Shown piece by piece: positions 34,796 to 43,508 of a DNA stretch of 64,000 nucleotides. The position numbers and the translations under genes are program-made. This DNA comes from an uncultured Oscillospiraceae bacterium. Its GTDB lineage: Bacteria; Bacillota_A; Clostridia; Oscillospirales; Acutalibacteraceae. The stretch spans positions 36,118 to 100,117 of the forward strand of contig CAJUTL010000006.1 of NCBI GenBank assembly GCA_910589395.1, written 5' to 3'. How positions within the stretch are numbered: the first letter of the stretch is position 1; each line of letters opens with the position of its first letter. The notes below the pieces were generated by a model. It was not told the DNA's origin and did no database searches. It worked only from the letters and a program-made list of their open reading frames with translations.

Positions 34796-36163
34796 GTGAC
34801 CCTGAAGGAAAAGCTTTGCCCCTATTTGGGGGACAGAGGCTTTTATAAAAATGTGGCGGCTATTGCCTTGCCGATTTCCCTGCAAAGCCTGATCACGATC
34901 GGCGTAAACATGATGGATACCATTATGCTGGGAAATTTGGGGGATACCGCTATTTCCGCTTCCGCCCTGGCCAACCAGTTTATCAATATTTTTCATATCT
35001 GCTGTATGGGCATGGGAATGGGCGCGTCGGTGCTGACCTCCCGGTTTTGGGGAATGCAGGATAAGGCCTCCCTGCGCAAAGCGGTTACGATCATGCTGCG
35101 GCTTTGCTTTTCCATAGGCATGCTTTTTACGCTGATCACGGTAATTACCCCGGATGGCATCATGCGCGTCTATACGGAGGACGCGGCCATCATTCAGGCG
35201 GGAGCCGGTTATTTCCGCTGGTCGATCCCCTGCTATCTTCTGCTGGGCTTTTCCCTGACCTGTACGATCGTGCTGCGCAGCGTAGGGCAGGTGCGGCTGC
35301 CGCTGATCAGCTCTATCGCGGCGTTTTTTATCAATGTCTTTTTCAATTATGTGTTTATTTTCGGAAAATTCGGCGCGCCCCGTATGGAGGTGGAGGGTGC
35401 GGCTCTCGGAACCCTGATTTCCCGCGCTTTTGAATTTGCCTTTATCTGCGGCTACTTTTTCTTCCGGGACCGGCGGATCGGCTACCGGGTGAAGCATCTT
35501 TTCCTGAAATGCGGAGATCTGGTAAAGGATTATCTGCGCATCAGCATTCCAGTGCTGGTCAGCGACGCGCTGCTGGCGTTTGGCAACAGCGCCGTGGCAA
35601 TGGTCATGGGCCGGATCGGCGCCGCCTTTGTTTCCGCCAACGCCATTACCACGGTAGTGCAGCAGCTGAGTACCGTGTTCATTCAGGGAATCAGCAATGC
35701 CAGCGGCATTATTACCGGGCACACCCTGGGCGAGGGAGACGCGGAAAAGGCGCAGCGGCAAGGCGTTACCTTTCTGGGGCTGGGCGTTGTCATCGGTGTT
35801 CTGGCAGGCGGGGCGATCATGCTTCTCAGCACGCCGGTCATCAGCTGTTACCAAAATGTATCGGAGGAGGCCCGGCAGATCGCGGAGCAGCTTATGATGG
35901 CGGTGGGGCTGATCGTCATTTTCCAGGCCGCCAATTCTATTCTTACCAAGGGTGTGCTGCGGGGTGGAGGAGATACGAAATTTTTAATGGCGGCGGATAT
36001 CCTGTTCCTGTGGGTAGCGTCTATCCCGCTGGGCTATCTGGCCGGCTTGGTCTGGAAGCTGCCTGCCTTCTGGATCTACATTTTTCTGAAGATCGATCAG
36101 TTTATCAAAGCCATCTGGTGTGTGTTCCGCCTGAAAAGCCGGAAATGGATCAAGAAAATATAA
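34796..36163 (+). CDS. MATE family efflux transporter
   Basis: 455-aa membrane protein with about 12 hydrophobic helices in two related halves, the MATE arrangement. Typical segments include ALPISLQSLITIGVNMMDTIMLGNLGD near the start (helix 1) and the mirrored ISIPVLVSDALLAFGNSAVA in the second half. It should export cationic compounds or metabolites using Na+ or H+. The GTG at 34796 follows AAAGGAGGGA. Shares a divergent promoter region with the GNAT-kinase pair. Substrate unknown. Confidence 0.9.
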   Translation: MTLKEKLCPYLGDRGFYKNVAAIALPISLQSLITIGVNMMDTIMLGNLGDTAISASALANQFINIFHICCMGMGMGASVLTSRFWGMQDKASLRKAVTIMLRLCFSIGMLFTLITVITPDGIMRVYTEDAAIIQAGAGYFRWSIPCYLLLGFSLTCTIVLRSVGQVRLPLISSIAAFFINVFFNYVFIFGKFGAPRMEVEGAALGTLISRAFEFAFICGYFFFRDRRIGYRVKHLFLKCGDLVKDYLRISIPVLVSDALLAFGNSAVAMVMGRIGAAFVSANAITTVVQQLSTVFIQGISNASGIITGHTLGEGDAEKAQRQGVTFLGLGVVIGVLAGGAIMLLSTPVISCYQNVSEEARQIAEQLMMAVGLIVIFQAANSILTKGVLRGGGDTKFLMAADILFLWVASIPLGYLAGLVWKLPAFWIYIFLKIDQFIKAIWCVFRLKSRKWIKKI

Positions 36164-36209
36164 AAAAAGGAAGCGGTGCGGCACAGGCCGAAAACCGCTT
36201 CCTTTTTTT
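36163..36209. terminator. Bidirectional terminator
   Basis: AAAAAAAGGAAGCGGT (36163-36178) pairs with ACCGCTTCCTTTTTTT (36194-36209). It serves the MATE gene on the plus strand and the URO-D-family gene on the minus strand. Confidence 0.9.
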
Positions 36210-36247
36210 GGTTAGACTGGTAAGGGCTCCCATACCGGCACGGGCTT

Positions 36248-37489
36248 TCATTTCCGATGACCTTCACATTCCTCCCGGATCAGCTCCACATACCGCCTTA
36301 CCTTTTCATAGGTGTTGTGGATCTGATAGACGTCCCGCTGGACGATCTCCAGGGTACAGCCCTCCGCGGCCCCCACCGTTTTCCGGAAATGGGCCCGTAC
36401 CGCGTCCTCGTCCAGAACGCTTCCCACGCCGATCAGGGTGGGGTCCGGCTTGCGCAGGTAGGTGATCTCCTTTCCCCGCAGCCTTTGCCCCATAAATGCC
36501 TCATTGCACCAGGGGGAAATGGAAACCTTGCCCAAATGGGGAAGGGTGCTGAGGTAATCGTCCCAAATGGCGTGTACCGCTTCGCAGCAGCCATAGGAGA
36601 CCCGCCCGTAGCAGTCCAGCACTTTTTTGTAATAGGGAAAAATGAATTCCCCGTACATGGCGGGGGAAAGCCCCGCACTTTCCTGGCAGTCCATATAGCC
36701 CCAGATATCGGTGGTGTGGTAATGATCCTGGTTCGAGGGCAGCTTGTCGGTAAAGCAGTAAGAGCCCTGGGCTACCCGCTCGCTGCCGGTGGTGGAAAGC
36801 AGCCAGCCGTCCTGTTCCTCCGCCCGGAACAGGGAAACATAGTCGTCTGTGAGCTGATCCATCATGCTATGGAACTGTTCCGGATAGTCATACATGGCGA
36901 AAAACATGTTTTCCATGCTCATCAGATGAATGATATCCTGCACCGGGCAGGCATACAGGGAATGACCCACGAGCCTTGCCGGAAGGATTTTTCCGAACAG
37001 CTCGTTGTATTCGTCCATTTCCCTGTCTGTTTCCTCCTTCGGAGGTAAAATAAGCTGGGACTTTTGCAGCTTGTGGAAGTCCTGCTCCAAATCGGTGAGC
37101 TGCTCCACAAAATGGTGCCCCAGCCCGCCTTCCTTTTCCGAGTGCTCCACCCGCGCCGGCAGGCCGAAGGGAATCAGATAGCCGCCGCAGGAAAAGGGCA
37201 TGTAGTCTGTCACGATGGTATCGTCGCCAAATAAGGTGTGGTTGACGATATTCATCAGGAAGCGCTCTTCCCATTTTCGGGCTTCTTCCCCGGTACATTC
37301 CAGCAGCGGGGGAAGGATATCCTCCCGGAAGGTCCATAGCTCCATGGTGACCATGGGGCGGCTGTCCGGGTCAAAGCGCCCGTGCTTTTCCCAGGCCTTC
37401 AGAAGCTTTTGCATTTTCTTACTGTGAGCAATTTCCACCTGCTGGTGGGCCAAATAGTCCAGTCTTTGCCGGTCTGCGTTGGAAAACAT
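36248..37489 (-). CDS. Uroporphyrinogen decarboxylase (URO-D) superfamily protein
   Basis: 413-aa protein with the TIM-barrel features of the URO-D/MtaA superfamily. C-terminal landmarks are SYGCCEAVHAIWDDYLSTLP, then KVSISPWCNEAFMGQRLRGK and KPDPTLIGVGSVLDEDAVR, typical of the clostridial branch seen next to corrinoid methyltransferases. No haem pathway, corrinoid protein or methyltransferase gene lies nearby, so the substrate is unclear. True HemE is shorter (about 350 aa) with a different N-terminus. AGAGGTG precedes the ATG by 8 nt. Confidence 0.72.
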   Translation of the reverse strand: MFSNADRQRLDYLAHQQVEIAHSKKMQKLLKAWEKHGRFDPDSRPMVTMELWTFREDILPPLLECTGEEARKWEERFLMNIVNHTLFGDDTIVTDYMPFSCGGYLIPFGLPARVEHSEKEGGLGHHFVEQLTDLEQDFHKLQKSQLILPPKEETDREMDEYNELFGKILPARLVGHSLYACPVQDIIHLMSMENMFFAMYDYPEQFHSMMDQLTDDYVSLFRAEEQDGWLLSTTGSERVAQGSYCFTDKLPSNQDHYHTTDIWGYMDCQESAGLSPAMYGEFIFPYYKKVLDCYGRVSYGCCEAVHAIWDDYLSTLPHLGKVSISPWCNEAFMGQRLRGKEITYLRKPDPTLIGVGSVLDEDAVRAHFRKTVGAAEGCTLEIVQRDVYQIHNTYEKVRRYVELIREECEGHRK

Positions 37490-37658
37490 GACGGCGCACC
37501 TCTCTCTTTATAAGCTGTAAGTGCATTCTATGCTTTTTCCGTGTTTTTTTCAAGACCCGGCTCTCGAAAACCGGGAATTTCGGAAATTCCCGCGCTGTGT
37601 CCTGTGATTTTTCGATGAAGCGTGCTATGCTGAGCAAAACGAAAGGAGATGAAAAGCT

Positions 37659-38165
37659 GTGGACCAGCAAAAAATCGGCGGCTTCTTAAAGGAGCTGCGC
37701 AAGGAGCGGGGCGTGACCCAGGAGCAGCTGGCGCAGATCCTGGGCGTGTCCAACCGAAGCGTTTCCCGGTGGGAAAACGGGAACAATCTGCCGGACCTGG
37801 ATCTGTTGATCCAGATCTCAGAGTATTTTGAAACCGATCTGGAAGAGCTTTTAACCGGAGAAAGGAGAACAGAAGAAATGGATAAAAAAACAAAGGAAAC
37901 CGTATTGCAGGTGGCAGACTACAGCAACGAGGAAAAGCTTGCCCTGTTCAGAAGGCTGAAATGGCTGCTGCTGGCGGCCCTTGCCGCTTTTTTGGTCTAC
38001 ATGGTGCTGGACCTGTGGGAGCTGACGGCAAACCCCTTTTACGCCAATCTATCCGATGCCATGCTGGGCCTTGTATTCGGCGGGCTGCTGGTGGGCGTTC
38101 TCTACACCACCCGGTACGGAGAAAAATTCCGTGCCTTCAAAAAGCGGCTGATCGGCAGAAAGTAA
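37659..38165 (+). CDS. XRE-type regulator with C-terminal membrane segments
   Basis: 168-aa protein: an N-terminal HTH_3 domain (1-65; KIGGFLKELRKERGVTQEQL, then SNRSVSRWENGNNLPD), a charged linker, then two hydrophobic helices (about 103-125 and 130-150) and a basic tail. This HTH plus two-helix layout is common in Firmicutes and suggests a membrane-tethered regulator. GTG start with AAAGGAG at suitable spacing; an extended -10 (TGCTATGCT) lies at 37623-37631. Target genes are unknown. Confidence 0.85.
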   Translation: MDQQKIGGFLKELRKERGVTQEQLAQILGVSNRSVSRWENGNNLPDLDLLIQISEYFETDLEELLTGERRTEEMDKKTKETVLQVADYSNEEKLALFRRLKWLLLAALAAFLVYMVLDLWELTANPFYANLSDAMLGLVFGGLLVGVLYTTRYGEKFRAFKKRLIGRK

Positions 38166-38185
38166 GCGTAGCATAAAATAACAGG

Positions 38186-38404
38186 CCCCCGAGCGGATGC
38201 TCGGGGGTCTGCCGGGCTGTCGATAAACTCTCTAACCGTAAGAAACGGAAGGGGGAAGAGTGTGAGAGGGGACCATCAGGGTCCCTCTCTCGCGTTTCAA
38301 TCAGAACTTCTTGAGGGAATCTTTAATTTCCTCAAGAAGTTTGAGCGTGGCGAAAAGTTTTTTCGACACGCTCACAGGCCCCCAAGCGAACGCTTGGGGG
38401 CCTG
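38186..38404 (+). ncRNA. Array of five consecutive hairpins, possible structured RNA
   Basis: Stems: 38186-38207 (CCCCCGAGC/GCTCGGGGG); about 38262-38291 (GAGAGGGGACC paired with GGTCCCTCTCTC); 38305-38341 (AACTTCTTGAGG/CCTCAAGAAGTT); 38342-38374 (TGAGCGTG/CACGCTCA with an inner CGAAAA/TTTTCG); and 38375-38404 (14 bp, CAGGCCCCCAAGCG/CGCTTGGGGGCCTG). The first and last are near copies of each other. No ORF is convincing. It may be a structured RNA, a terminator cluster or a mobile palindromic element. Confidence 0.5.
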
Positions 38405-38454
38405 TTTGTCAATTCAGCGGAAAACTCTGTCGGCGCGAATGCACCGCGGATCGG

Positions 38455-39396
38455 TCAAGGCCCCGGAGAAGCGGCAGCTGTTTCACCGCCATAGGGATTG
38501 ATAAGCCGCGTGCCATCAGGAAACATCATCATTACCAGGTAACCGTTTGGAGCTTCAAAATGGGGAGGAATGATTTCTTCAAAAGAATACTGCTTGGTTC
38601 CATCCGGCAGAAAAACGCCGTTTTTGCCTGCTATTCTGCCGTCGGGAAGTTGCAGGGCATTTTCGTCCTTTTCAGACCGGTGGATCAGAACGCTTTCCTC
38701 CTCATAAGGCCCGCCATAATAGTATTCCTTCGCTATGATCCGCGTGCCGTCCGGAAGGGTCATTGCCGCCTCCGGTTCCGGATAGTTTACATAATTGAAG
38801 TAAAATGGAGCATAAGGCTGATAGACCGTAGCACCGTCAGGCAGCAGCACGCCCCGGCCGGTTATGCGCCTGCCATCGGGAAGCAAAATGTCGTAAAAGG
38901 TGCCAGTGGTGAGGATCGGATCTTCACCTTTCACCATCTTCGCCACAGGGCAGTCGCAGAGATCATTGTTGAAATAATAGGTAGCCGCCACGATCCTGGT
39001 GCCGTCGGGAAGGGTCTGCACTGTTTCCGGAACCGTTCGGTCCTCCTGAACATACGGGAACGGCGCCTGCTCCGCATAGAGCACTTTCCCGTCGGGCGTC
39101 ACGACCCCCTCAGAGGTAATTAACCGTCCGTCAGGCAGCAGAGTTCCTTCCTCCGTGATCTTTGCCAAAAGGCTTTCCCCGTGAGCTTCATCAAAATAAT
39201 AGGTAGGAGCTTCAGTTAGAGCGGAAGCCTCCGATGAGTTCTCCGGTTCGCTGGCAAAAGAGCTTGCGGGAGCAGAGAAAGCCGCCGGGCCGGAAGAAGC
39301 GTTTAAGGGAGAGCTTTCCTCACCGGCAGCGCACCCGACGCAGAACAGCAGGTAAAGCCATAATGGAAAAAAGAAAAATTTCTTTATTTGGTTCAT
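38455..39396 (-). CDS. LPDG-repeat lipoprotein, large paralogue
   Basis: 313-aa predicted lipoprotein: basic start, hydrophobic stretch, lipobox CVGC. A low-complexity Ser/Ala/Glu linker (about 24-65) leads into a repeat domain. The PDG motif occurs nine times (LLPDGRLI, VTPDGKVL, TLPDGTRI, LLPDGRRI, LLPDGATV, TLPDGTRI, QLPDGRIA, FLPDGTKQ, FPDGTRLI), grouped as three modules of three. Each module reads LPDGRxI, then GVxLPDG, then a Tyr/Pro-rich stretch and LPDGTRI. This pattern predicts tandem beta-hairpins. The paralogue upstream has a single module. I know no named family; an extracellular binding role is a guess. Confidence 0.75.
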   Translation of the reverse strand: MNQIKKFFFFPLWLYLLFCVGCAAGEESSPLNASSGPAAFSAPASSFASEPENSSEASALTEAPTYYFDEAHGESLLAKITEEGTLLPDGRLITSEGVVTPDGKVLYAEQAPFPYVQEDRTVPETVQTLPDGTRIVAATYYFNNDLCDCPVAKMVKGEDPILTTGTFYDILLPDGRRITGRGVLLPDGATVYQPYAPFYFNYVNYPEPEAAMTLPDGTRIIAKEYYYGGPYEEESVLIHRSEKDENALQLPDGRIAGKNGVFLPDGTKQYSFEEIIPPHFEAPNGYLVMMMFPDGTRLINPYGGETAAASPGP

Positions 39397-39455
39397 GAAA
39401 TCACTCCACTTTAGCAGAGTTGTTCAAATCTTTACAGGCATCGGAAGGAAAGACT

Positions 39456-39965
39456 CTACAAATTCGGATCGGAAGAGGACGGGGGCGAGGTCGGGACAGG
39501 AGGATATGCTTGTTCGCCGCCGAAATTATCAATGATTTGGGTACCGTCTGAAAGTGTGAGAACAGTTGCCTGTTTGTTTGGGCCGTAACGGTAAAATGTG
39601 AGATCCTCATCGGAAAGCAGAGTGCCGTCAGGAAGCAAAACTCCCTCTTTGGTTACCAGCCGTCCATCGGGAAGCAAAATCCCTTTCTCTGTGTTTTGTA
39701 CCAGCTGATCATCTGCTACAAGGAATCCACCGCCCTGATATAAGTAGTAGGTAGGAGCTTCAAAATCGTCGAAGGATCCAGATAAGCTTTCCATGGAGCT
39801 TTTTCCATTATCTGAGGAAGGATTTTCCATATCGGAATAGGGCGCGGCAGAAAATGCCATTGATTTTGAAGAAGCGTTCGTATCAGAAGAAATACTGCAT
39901 CCCCCACACAAAAACAAAAAAATCAGCAATGAAAATAGGGAAAAAGATTTTTTTATACAATTCAT
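39456..39965 (-). CDS. LPDG-repeat lipoprotein, small paralogue
   Basis: 169-aa lipoprotein with lipobox LCGGC (Cys23) and a Ser-rich linker, then the module APTYY, LLPDGRLV, KEGVLLPDG and TLSDGTQI. This equals one of the three modules of the neighbour at 38455-39396, and the APTYY entry segment is also shared, so the pair arose by duplication with module gain or loss. ATG at 39965 is preceded by AGGAG at 8 nt; the TTG just before it is less likely. Base composition is more AT-rich than most neighbours. The function is unknown. Confidence 0.75.
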   Translation of the reverse strand: MNCIKKSFSLFSLLIFLFLCGGCSISSDTNASSKSMAFSAAPYSDMENPSSDNGKSSMESLSGSFDDFEAPTYYLYQGGGFLVADDQLVQNTEKGILLPDGRLVTKEGVLLPDGTLLSDEDLTFYRYGPNKQATVLTLSDGTQIIDNFGGEQAYPPVPTSPPSSSDPNL

Positions 39966-39996
39966 CAAAATTACTCCTGAAATTTTTATTGGGAGT

Positions 39997-40083
39997 CTCT
40001 AAAAACTCAGAAAAATGCACTTGTAAAGCCTGTAAAAGGCCGATTTTTCTAAATCATTTCATCGGAACAATGAGTTTTTAGAG
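39997..40083. repeat. Short element with perfect 13-bp terminal inverted repeat
   Basis: CTCTAAAAACTCA (39997-40009) and TGAGTTTTTAGAG (40071-40083) bound an 87-bp non-coding segment between the protease and the small LPDG gene. It could be a terminator for the protease gene or a miniature mobile element. Confidence 0.55.
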
Positions 40084-40091
40084 GTTACCTA

Positions 40092-41249
40092 TTATTCATA
40101 TGCTTTTAGAGCTTTGTATAGATCGCTGTCAAAGGCAACAGCTAAAAATGCTCTTGGGTTGTCAGTTGTGTAGGCAATGTGAATCCCTATCACATATCCG
40201 TTGCTGTCTACCACCGGGCCACCACTTATTCCTGTAAATTCAGGAACACTGTCTCCGGCGGTTCCGGTAGAAAACAAAACGCGGTATGTGCCAAATTGGC
40301 TGCGAGGAGCAATTGTTTTTCCCTTCGTGGCAAACATAGGATGCTCAACCAAATCCTCCATCAATGGATATCCATAGGTTGTAATCGCTTTTCCAGTATA
40401 AGTCTTTGCACTGATTTGTTTTTTGGGAAGATAAGAATAACTTCCTTGCATTGCTTTTTTGACTACAAATACACCCCAGTCATCATCGTTGCGGTAATTA
40501 CCTTTCCAAGAAGCACCTACACGCATTTGGGTATTATCAGCATAAACACGCGCATAGGGAGTATTGTTTCCAGGGATATAGGCTTGGTAAATATAGACCT
40601 CATCGGCCCAACCGCTATCACCCAAATCCCACTTATTTCTATAAAGCGCATGTGCTGCGGTCGCCACTACAATACTGCTCACAAAAAAACCAGAACTGTG
40701 TAAAATAAATCTTCCACGTTTAGAAATTACCTTGCAAACTGTGCTAGTCAGCCGATTGTTCTGTGGATTTGTAACAAGGTTATAATCGGCAACACTGTAA
40801 GGTTCTATTCCTTCAGTATCTTCCTTCGAGGGCTCCTCCGGAAGAGTTTCCTCCTGCGGTGGAGAATCGTTATAAATATAATATCCTCCATCACCGTCAC
40901 GGACATATACCCCGTGGCGATGAGGTTCCTCTGAGGTAAGCGCGTAATTTGCGGGCGGCGCCTCCTCTATCTCGGCAGGATAAGCGACAGCCTCGATGTG
41001 CTGATAGACTCTTTCCACAAGCTCGGGATCAATTTCCGCCAATGCGCCGCAGAATTCTTCCAGACAGAGCTCCTCCGGAAATTCCCCGTTTTCACACTGT
41101 AAAAGCTCCTCCGCCTGAGCAATTAACGCTTCTTTTTCCGGAGGTGTTTCCGGCGCGATATGATCTCCTGCAGCAAAAACAGAAGGCGGTGAAACCAAAA
41201 GCAGTAGCGCGGCCAGCAGAAAAGAAACGAACCGTTTAGACTTTTTCAT
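40092..41249 (-). CDS. Secreted V8-like serine protease
   Basis: 385-aa protein with a Sec signal peptide (MKKSKRFVSFLLAALLLLVS, cleavage near VFAAG). An acidic Pro/Glu-rich pro-region follows (about 30-150). The trypsin-fold domain shows the triad: His in VVATAAHALY, Asp in NDDDWGVFVV, and Ser in FTGISGGPVV. Closest in layout to Glu-specific (V8/glutamyl) endopeptidases of Firmicutes. A pro-region would keep it inactive until processed. It lies directly upstream of, and in line with, the two LPDG lipoprotein genes, so a shared extracellular role is possible. Codon use is more AT-rich than average here. Confidence 0.87.
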   Translation of the reverse strand: MKKSKRFVSFLLAALLLLVSPPSVFAAGDHIAPETPPEKEALIAQAEELLQCENGEFPEELCLEEFCGALAEIDPELVERVYQHIEAVAYPAEIEEAPPANYALTSEEPHRHGVYVRDGDGGYYIYNDSPPQEETLPEEPSKEDTEGIEPYSVADYNLVTNPQNNRLTSTVCKVISKRGRFILHSSGFFVSSIVVATAAHALYRNKWDLGDSGWADEVYIYQAYIPGNNTPYARVYADNTQMRVGASWKGNYRNDDDWGVFVVKKAMQGSYSYLPKKQISAKTYTGKAITTYGYPLMEDLVEHPMFATKGKTIAPRSQFGTYRVLFSTGTAGDSVPEFTGISGGPVVDSNGYVIGIHIAYTTDNPRAFLAVAFDSDLYKALKAYE

Positions 41250-41400
41250 TTTCTCCCTTCCTCCCTTCCTTCCTTCATGAATAGGTGGCCTTTTCAGCTT
41301 GTTAAGCGTAAAGCCAAGTACTTAACTGTATTACATTATAAATTAAATATTGAATATAGTCAATAAAAAGCTTCTCATTAAGGGATATGTTAAAGAAAAA

Positions 41401-41453
41401 CAAACAGGCATTTTAAGCTGTATTACAACTCAAAATACCTGTTTGCTTTTTTG
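41401..41453. terminator. Terminator after 41531 gene
   Basis: CAAACAGGCATTTTAAG pairs with CTCAAAATACCTGTTTG with two mismatches, flanked by T-runs on either strand. On the minus strand it closes the membrane protein gene. The AT-rich stretch from 41250 to 41400 holds no visible gene. Confidence 0.8.
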
Positions 41454-41530
41454 AAACGCTTGCAGCCTTGGTAAAACAAGAACTTTCTATGAAACTGTAA
41501 GATAAACGGCTTTTCTAAAGCAGCTTGGTT

Positions 41531-43261
41531 TTACAATAGCTCAAAGGTCAACACCGTGTTTACCCCGGTTTCTTCTTCCACAGCCGAGAGCCGTACCCGG
41601 TCGCCGGGCTCTGTCAACACTACGGTTTCAAAGGCGGCGCAGTCTATCTTATAAATCTCGTCCCTGCTTGTGATCAGGTAGGCGAAAGAATTGCCGTCCT
41701 GCACCAGGTATTTGATATCCTTTACCGTTACGGTAACAGCGTCCGGGTTTTCCGCCGGGGTGGACACGCCGGAGATCATACCGTTTTCCAGCAGGGCGTT
41801 TTTGTATTTTGCCATGACCTCCCGCTGGGTGGTGGCGGTCACCACAATGTTATAGCGCTCCACATGGATCAGGGCGTACTGCTTTACCAGACTGCCCTTG
41901 TCCTTCAGCACCATGATATAGGTGGGCTGACCCTCCACATTGATCACCGAGGGGAAGGAGGCGGTATAGCCCAGGTTCTGCACCTCGCCCTCGGCGGAGC
42001 GCATCACGGAGTATTCCTCCGCGCCGGGAATGGGGTAGTAGCGGATCTCCGCCGTGCGAGAGTTCATCAGGACAAAGCCGATGTTGGACTGGTCGGAGGC
42101 AACGCTTGTCACGCCGGTGAACACCCACACATCGTCGTCAAACATTTTGTAGCCGTAATCGTCGGTCACGTGCTTGCAGTCCTTTTTGGCGAAGAGAGAG
42201 TTGAAATAGCCGCCGGAAAGCTCGCCGTACCAGTCGTACCGCTGGGCAAGCATATCGCCGTCGTACACGATATCCACCCAGGAGGGGATATCGGCCACAT
42301 CGTAATACTGGGTCTCGCCGGTGCAGGCGTTCAGGATCACAGCGCCCTTGACGTCGGTGCCGCCGAAGAGAAAAACATCTTTTTTCAGTACGGCTGTCAC
42401 GTAGTAGGGGGCGCCGTCCTCGCCGATCTCAAAATAGGAATTTCCGAAAATGGCGGTGCGGTAAGAAAAACGCAGATGACGGCGGAGGTCCTTGTCAAAA
42501 TAGGCGGATTCCGCATACCGCATGGGCTCCTTCAGCTTCACATACTCGCTGGTGTTTTTTACGGGATCTACAGCGATGTAGCCGGGAATTCCCGAAGAGC
42601 GGTTATTCCACCAGCGGAAGAAATCGGCATACTCCAGGGGAGAGACCTTCATGGGCCTGCCGTTCAGGTTGATTTGGGTGTACTGGGAATTGATCTCGAA
42701 CTGGCTGACCAGCTCGTTTAGGGAACCCAGGGCCCTGGCGCCGATGATCTGGGCGCTGCCTGAATCCATCAGGGCGATATCCGAAATGGTTTCAGAGGCG
42801 GGGGTATCGGCAATGAAATCCCGGCTTTCAATGGGTCCCGCAATGGCCGCATAGCTCTTGGCATGAAACACGGTAGAGGAGGCAAAGGAGCAAAGCAGTC
42901 CCACGGCGGCGATGGCCACGGCCGCAAATACACAGTATTTTCCCAAAGTCCTTTTGGGGCCTGTGTGTTTCAGGGTGAAGCCGCCCTGGGAAGAGCCGAA
43001 AATCATTTTACTGGGCTCGTTTGTTGCCTCCAGCCGCAGGCCGGAATGGAAAATCAGCTCCAGCACGCCGAACAGGGCAAGCACCCCGCACACCGTAAAC
43101 CAGGTTTCCCCGGACTGAATATTATAGGCGGGCAGCTCTACATAGTCATATACGGCAAAGGCAAGAAGCGTCAGCAGTACGGCCCATAGATGGCCCTTCC
43201 AGCCGCCCTTCTTTGCGGGCCTTTTTTGAGTGTTCTTCTTTTCTGTCTGTTCCATTTTCAT
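41531..43261 (-). CDS. Large membrane protein of unknown function
   Basis: 576-aa protein. A Lys-rich N-terminus is followed by three predicted transmembrane helices (about 25-43, 56-72 and 106-128), then a large domain of about 440 residues. That domain has repeated beta-rich units with aromatic motifs (YFEIGEDGAPYYV, YYDVADIPSWVDIVYDGDML, DDYGYKMFDDDVWVFTGVT), reminiscent of propeller or PepSY-like repeats, and a small OB-like C-terminus. The overall look is a conserved clostridial membrane-anchored sensor or scaffold. I do not recognise a named family. AGGAGAACC precedes the ATG. Monocistronic. Confidence 0.78.
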   Translation of the reverse strand: MKMEQTEKKNTQKRPAKKGGWKGHLWAVLLTLLAFAVYDYVELPAYNIQSGETWFTVCGVLALFGVLELIFHSGLRLEATNEPSKMIFGSSQGGFTLKHTGPKRTLGKYCVFAAVAIAAVGLLCSFASSTVFHAKSYAAIAGPIESRDFIADTPASETISDIALMDSGSAQIIGARALGSLNELVSQFEINSQYTQINLNGRPMKVSPLEYADFFRWWNNRSSGIPGYIAVDPVKNTSEYVKLKEPMRYAESAYFDKDLRRHLRFSYRTAIFGNSYFEIGEDGAPYYVTAVLKKDVFLFGGTDVKGAVILNACTGETQYYDVADIPSWVDIVYDGDMLAQRYDWYGELSGGYFNSLFAKKDCKHVTDDYGYKMFDDDVWVFTGVTSVASDQSNIGFVLMNSRTAEIRYYPIPGAEEYSVMRSAEGEVQNLGYTASFPSVINVEGQPTYIMVLKDKGSLVKQYALIHVERYNIVVTATTQREVMAKYKNALLENGMISGVSTPAENPDAVTVTVKDIKYLVQDGNSFAYLITSRDEIYKIDCAAFETVVLTEPGDRVRLSAVEEETGVNTVLTFELL

Positions 43262-43427
43262 GGTTCTCCTTTTTCCCCCGCGGGGCTTTGCGGGACGGTT
43301 CCCGCAGGTTCGAATTCCCCGTCCACAGGTGGTTTACGCATTCATCATACAGGAACCGCCCCCGGAAAGCAATAGATGGGCCTTCGGTGTAAGAGAAATA
43401 TAAGAATTGGAAAAGCTGTGGCTTGCT

Positions 43428-43456
43428 TTGACTTTTTGACAGTGCCAGCCTATAAT
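43428..43456 (+). promoter_or_regulatory. Sigma-A promoter of fic gene
   Basis: TTGACT (43428-43433), 17-bp spacer, TATAAT (43451-43456). Confidence 0.65.
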
Positions 43457-43508
43457 ATATAAAGAAGACAAATTGCGAAAAAGCTTTCAGCAGAAAGGGA
43501 GTGCTTCT

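Noticed and set aside
36248..37489. Calling this gene hemE
   Set aside because: Too long, different N-terminus and no haem genes nearby; a URO-D superfamily label is safer.
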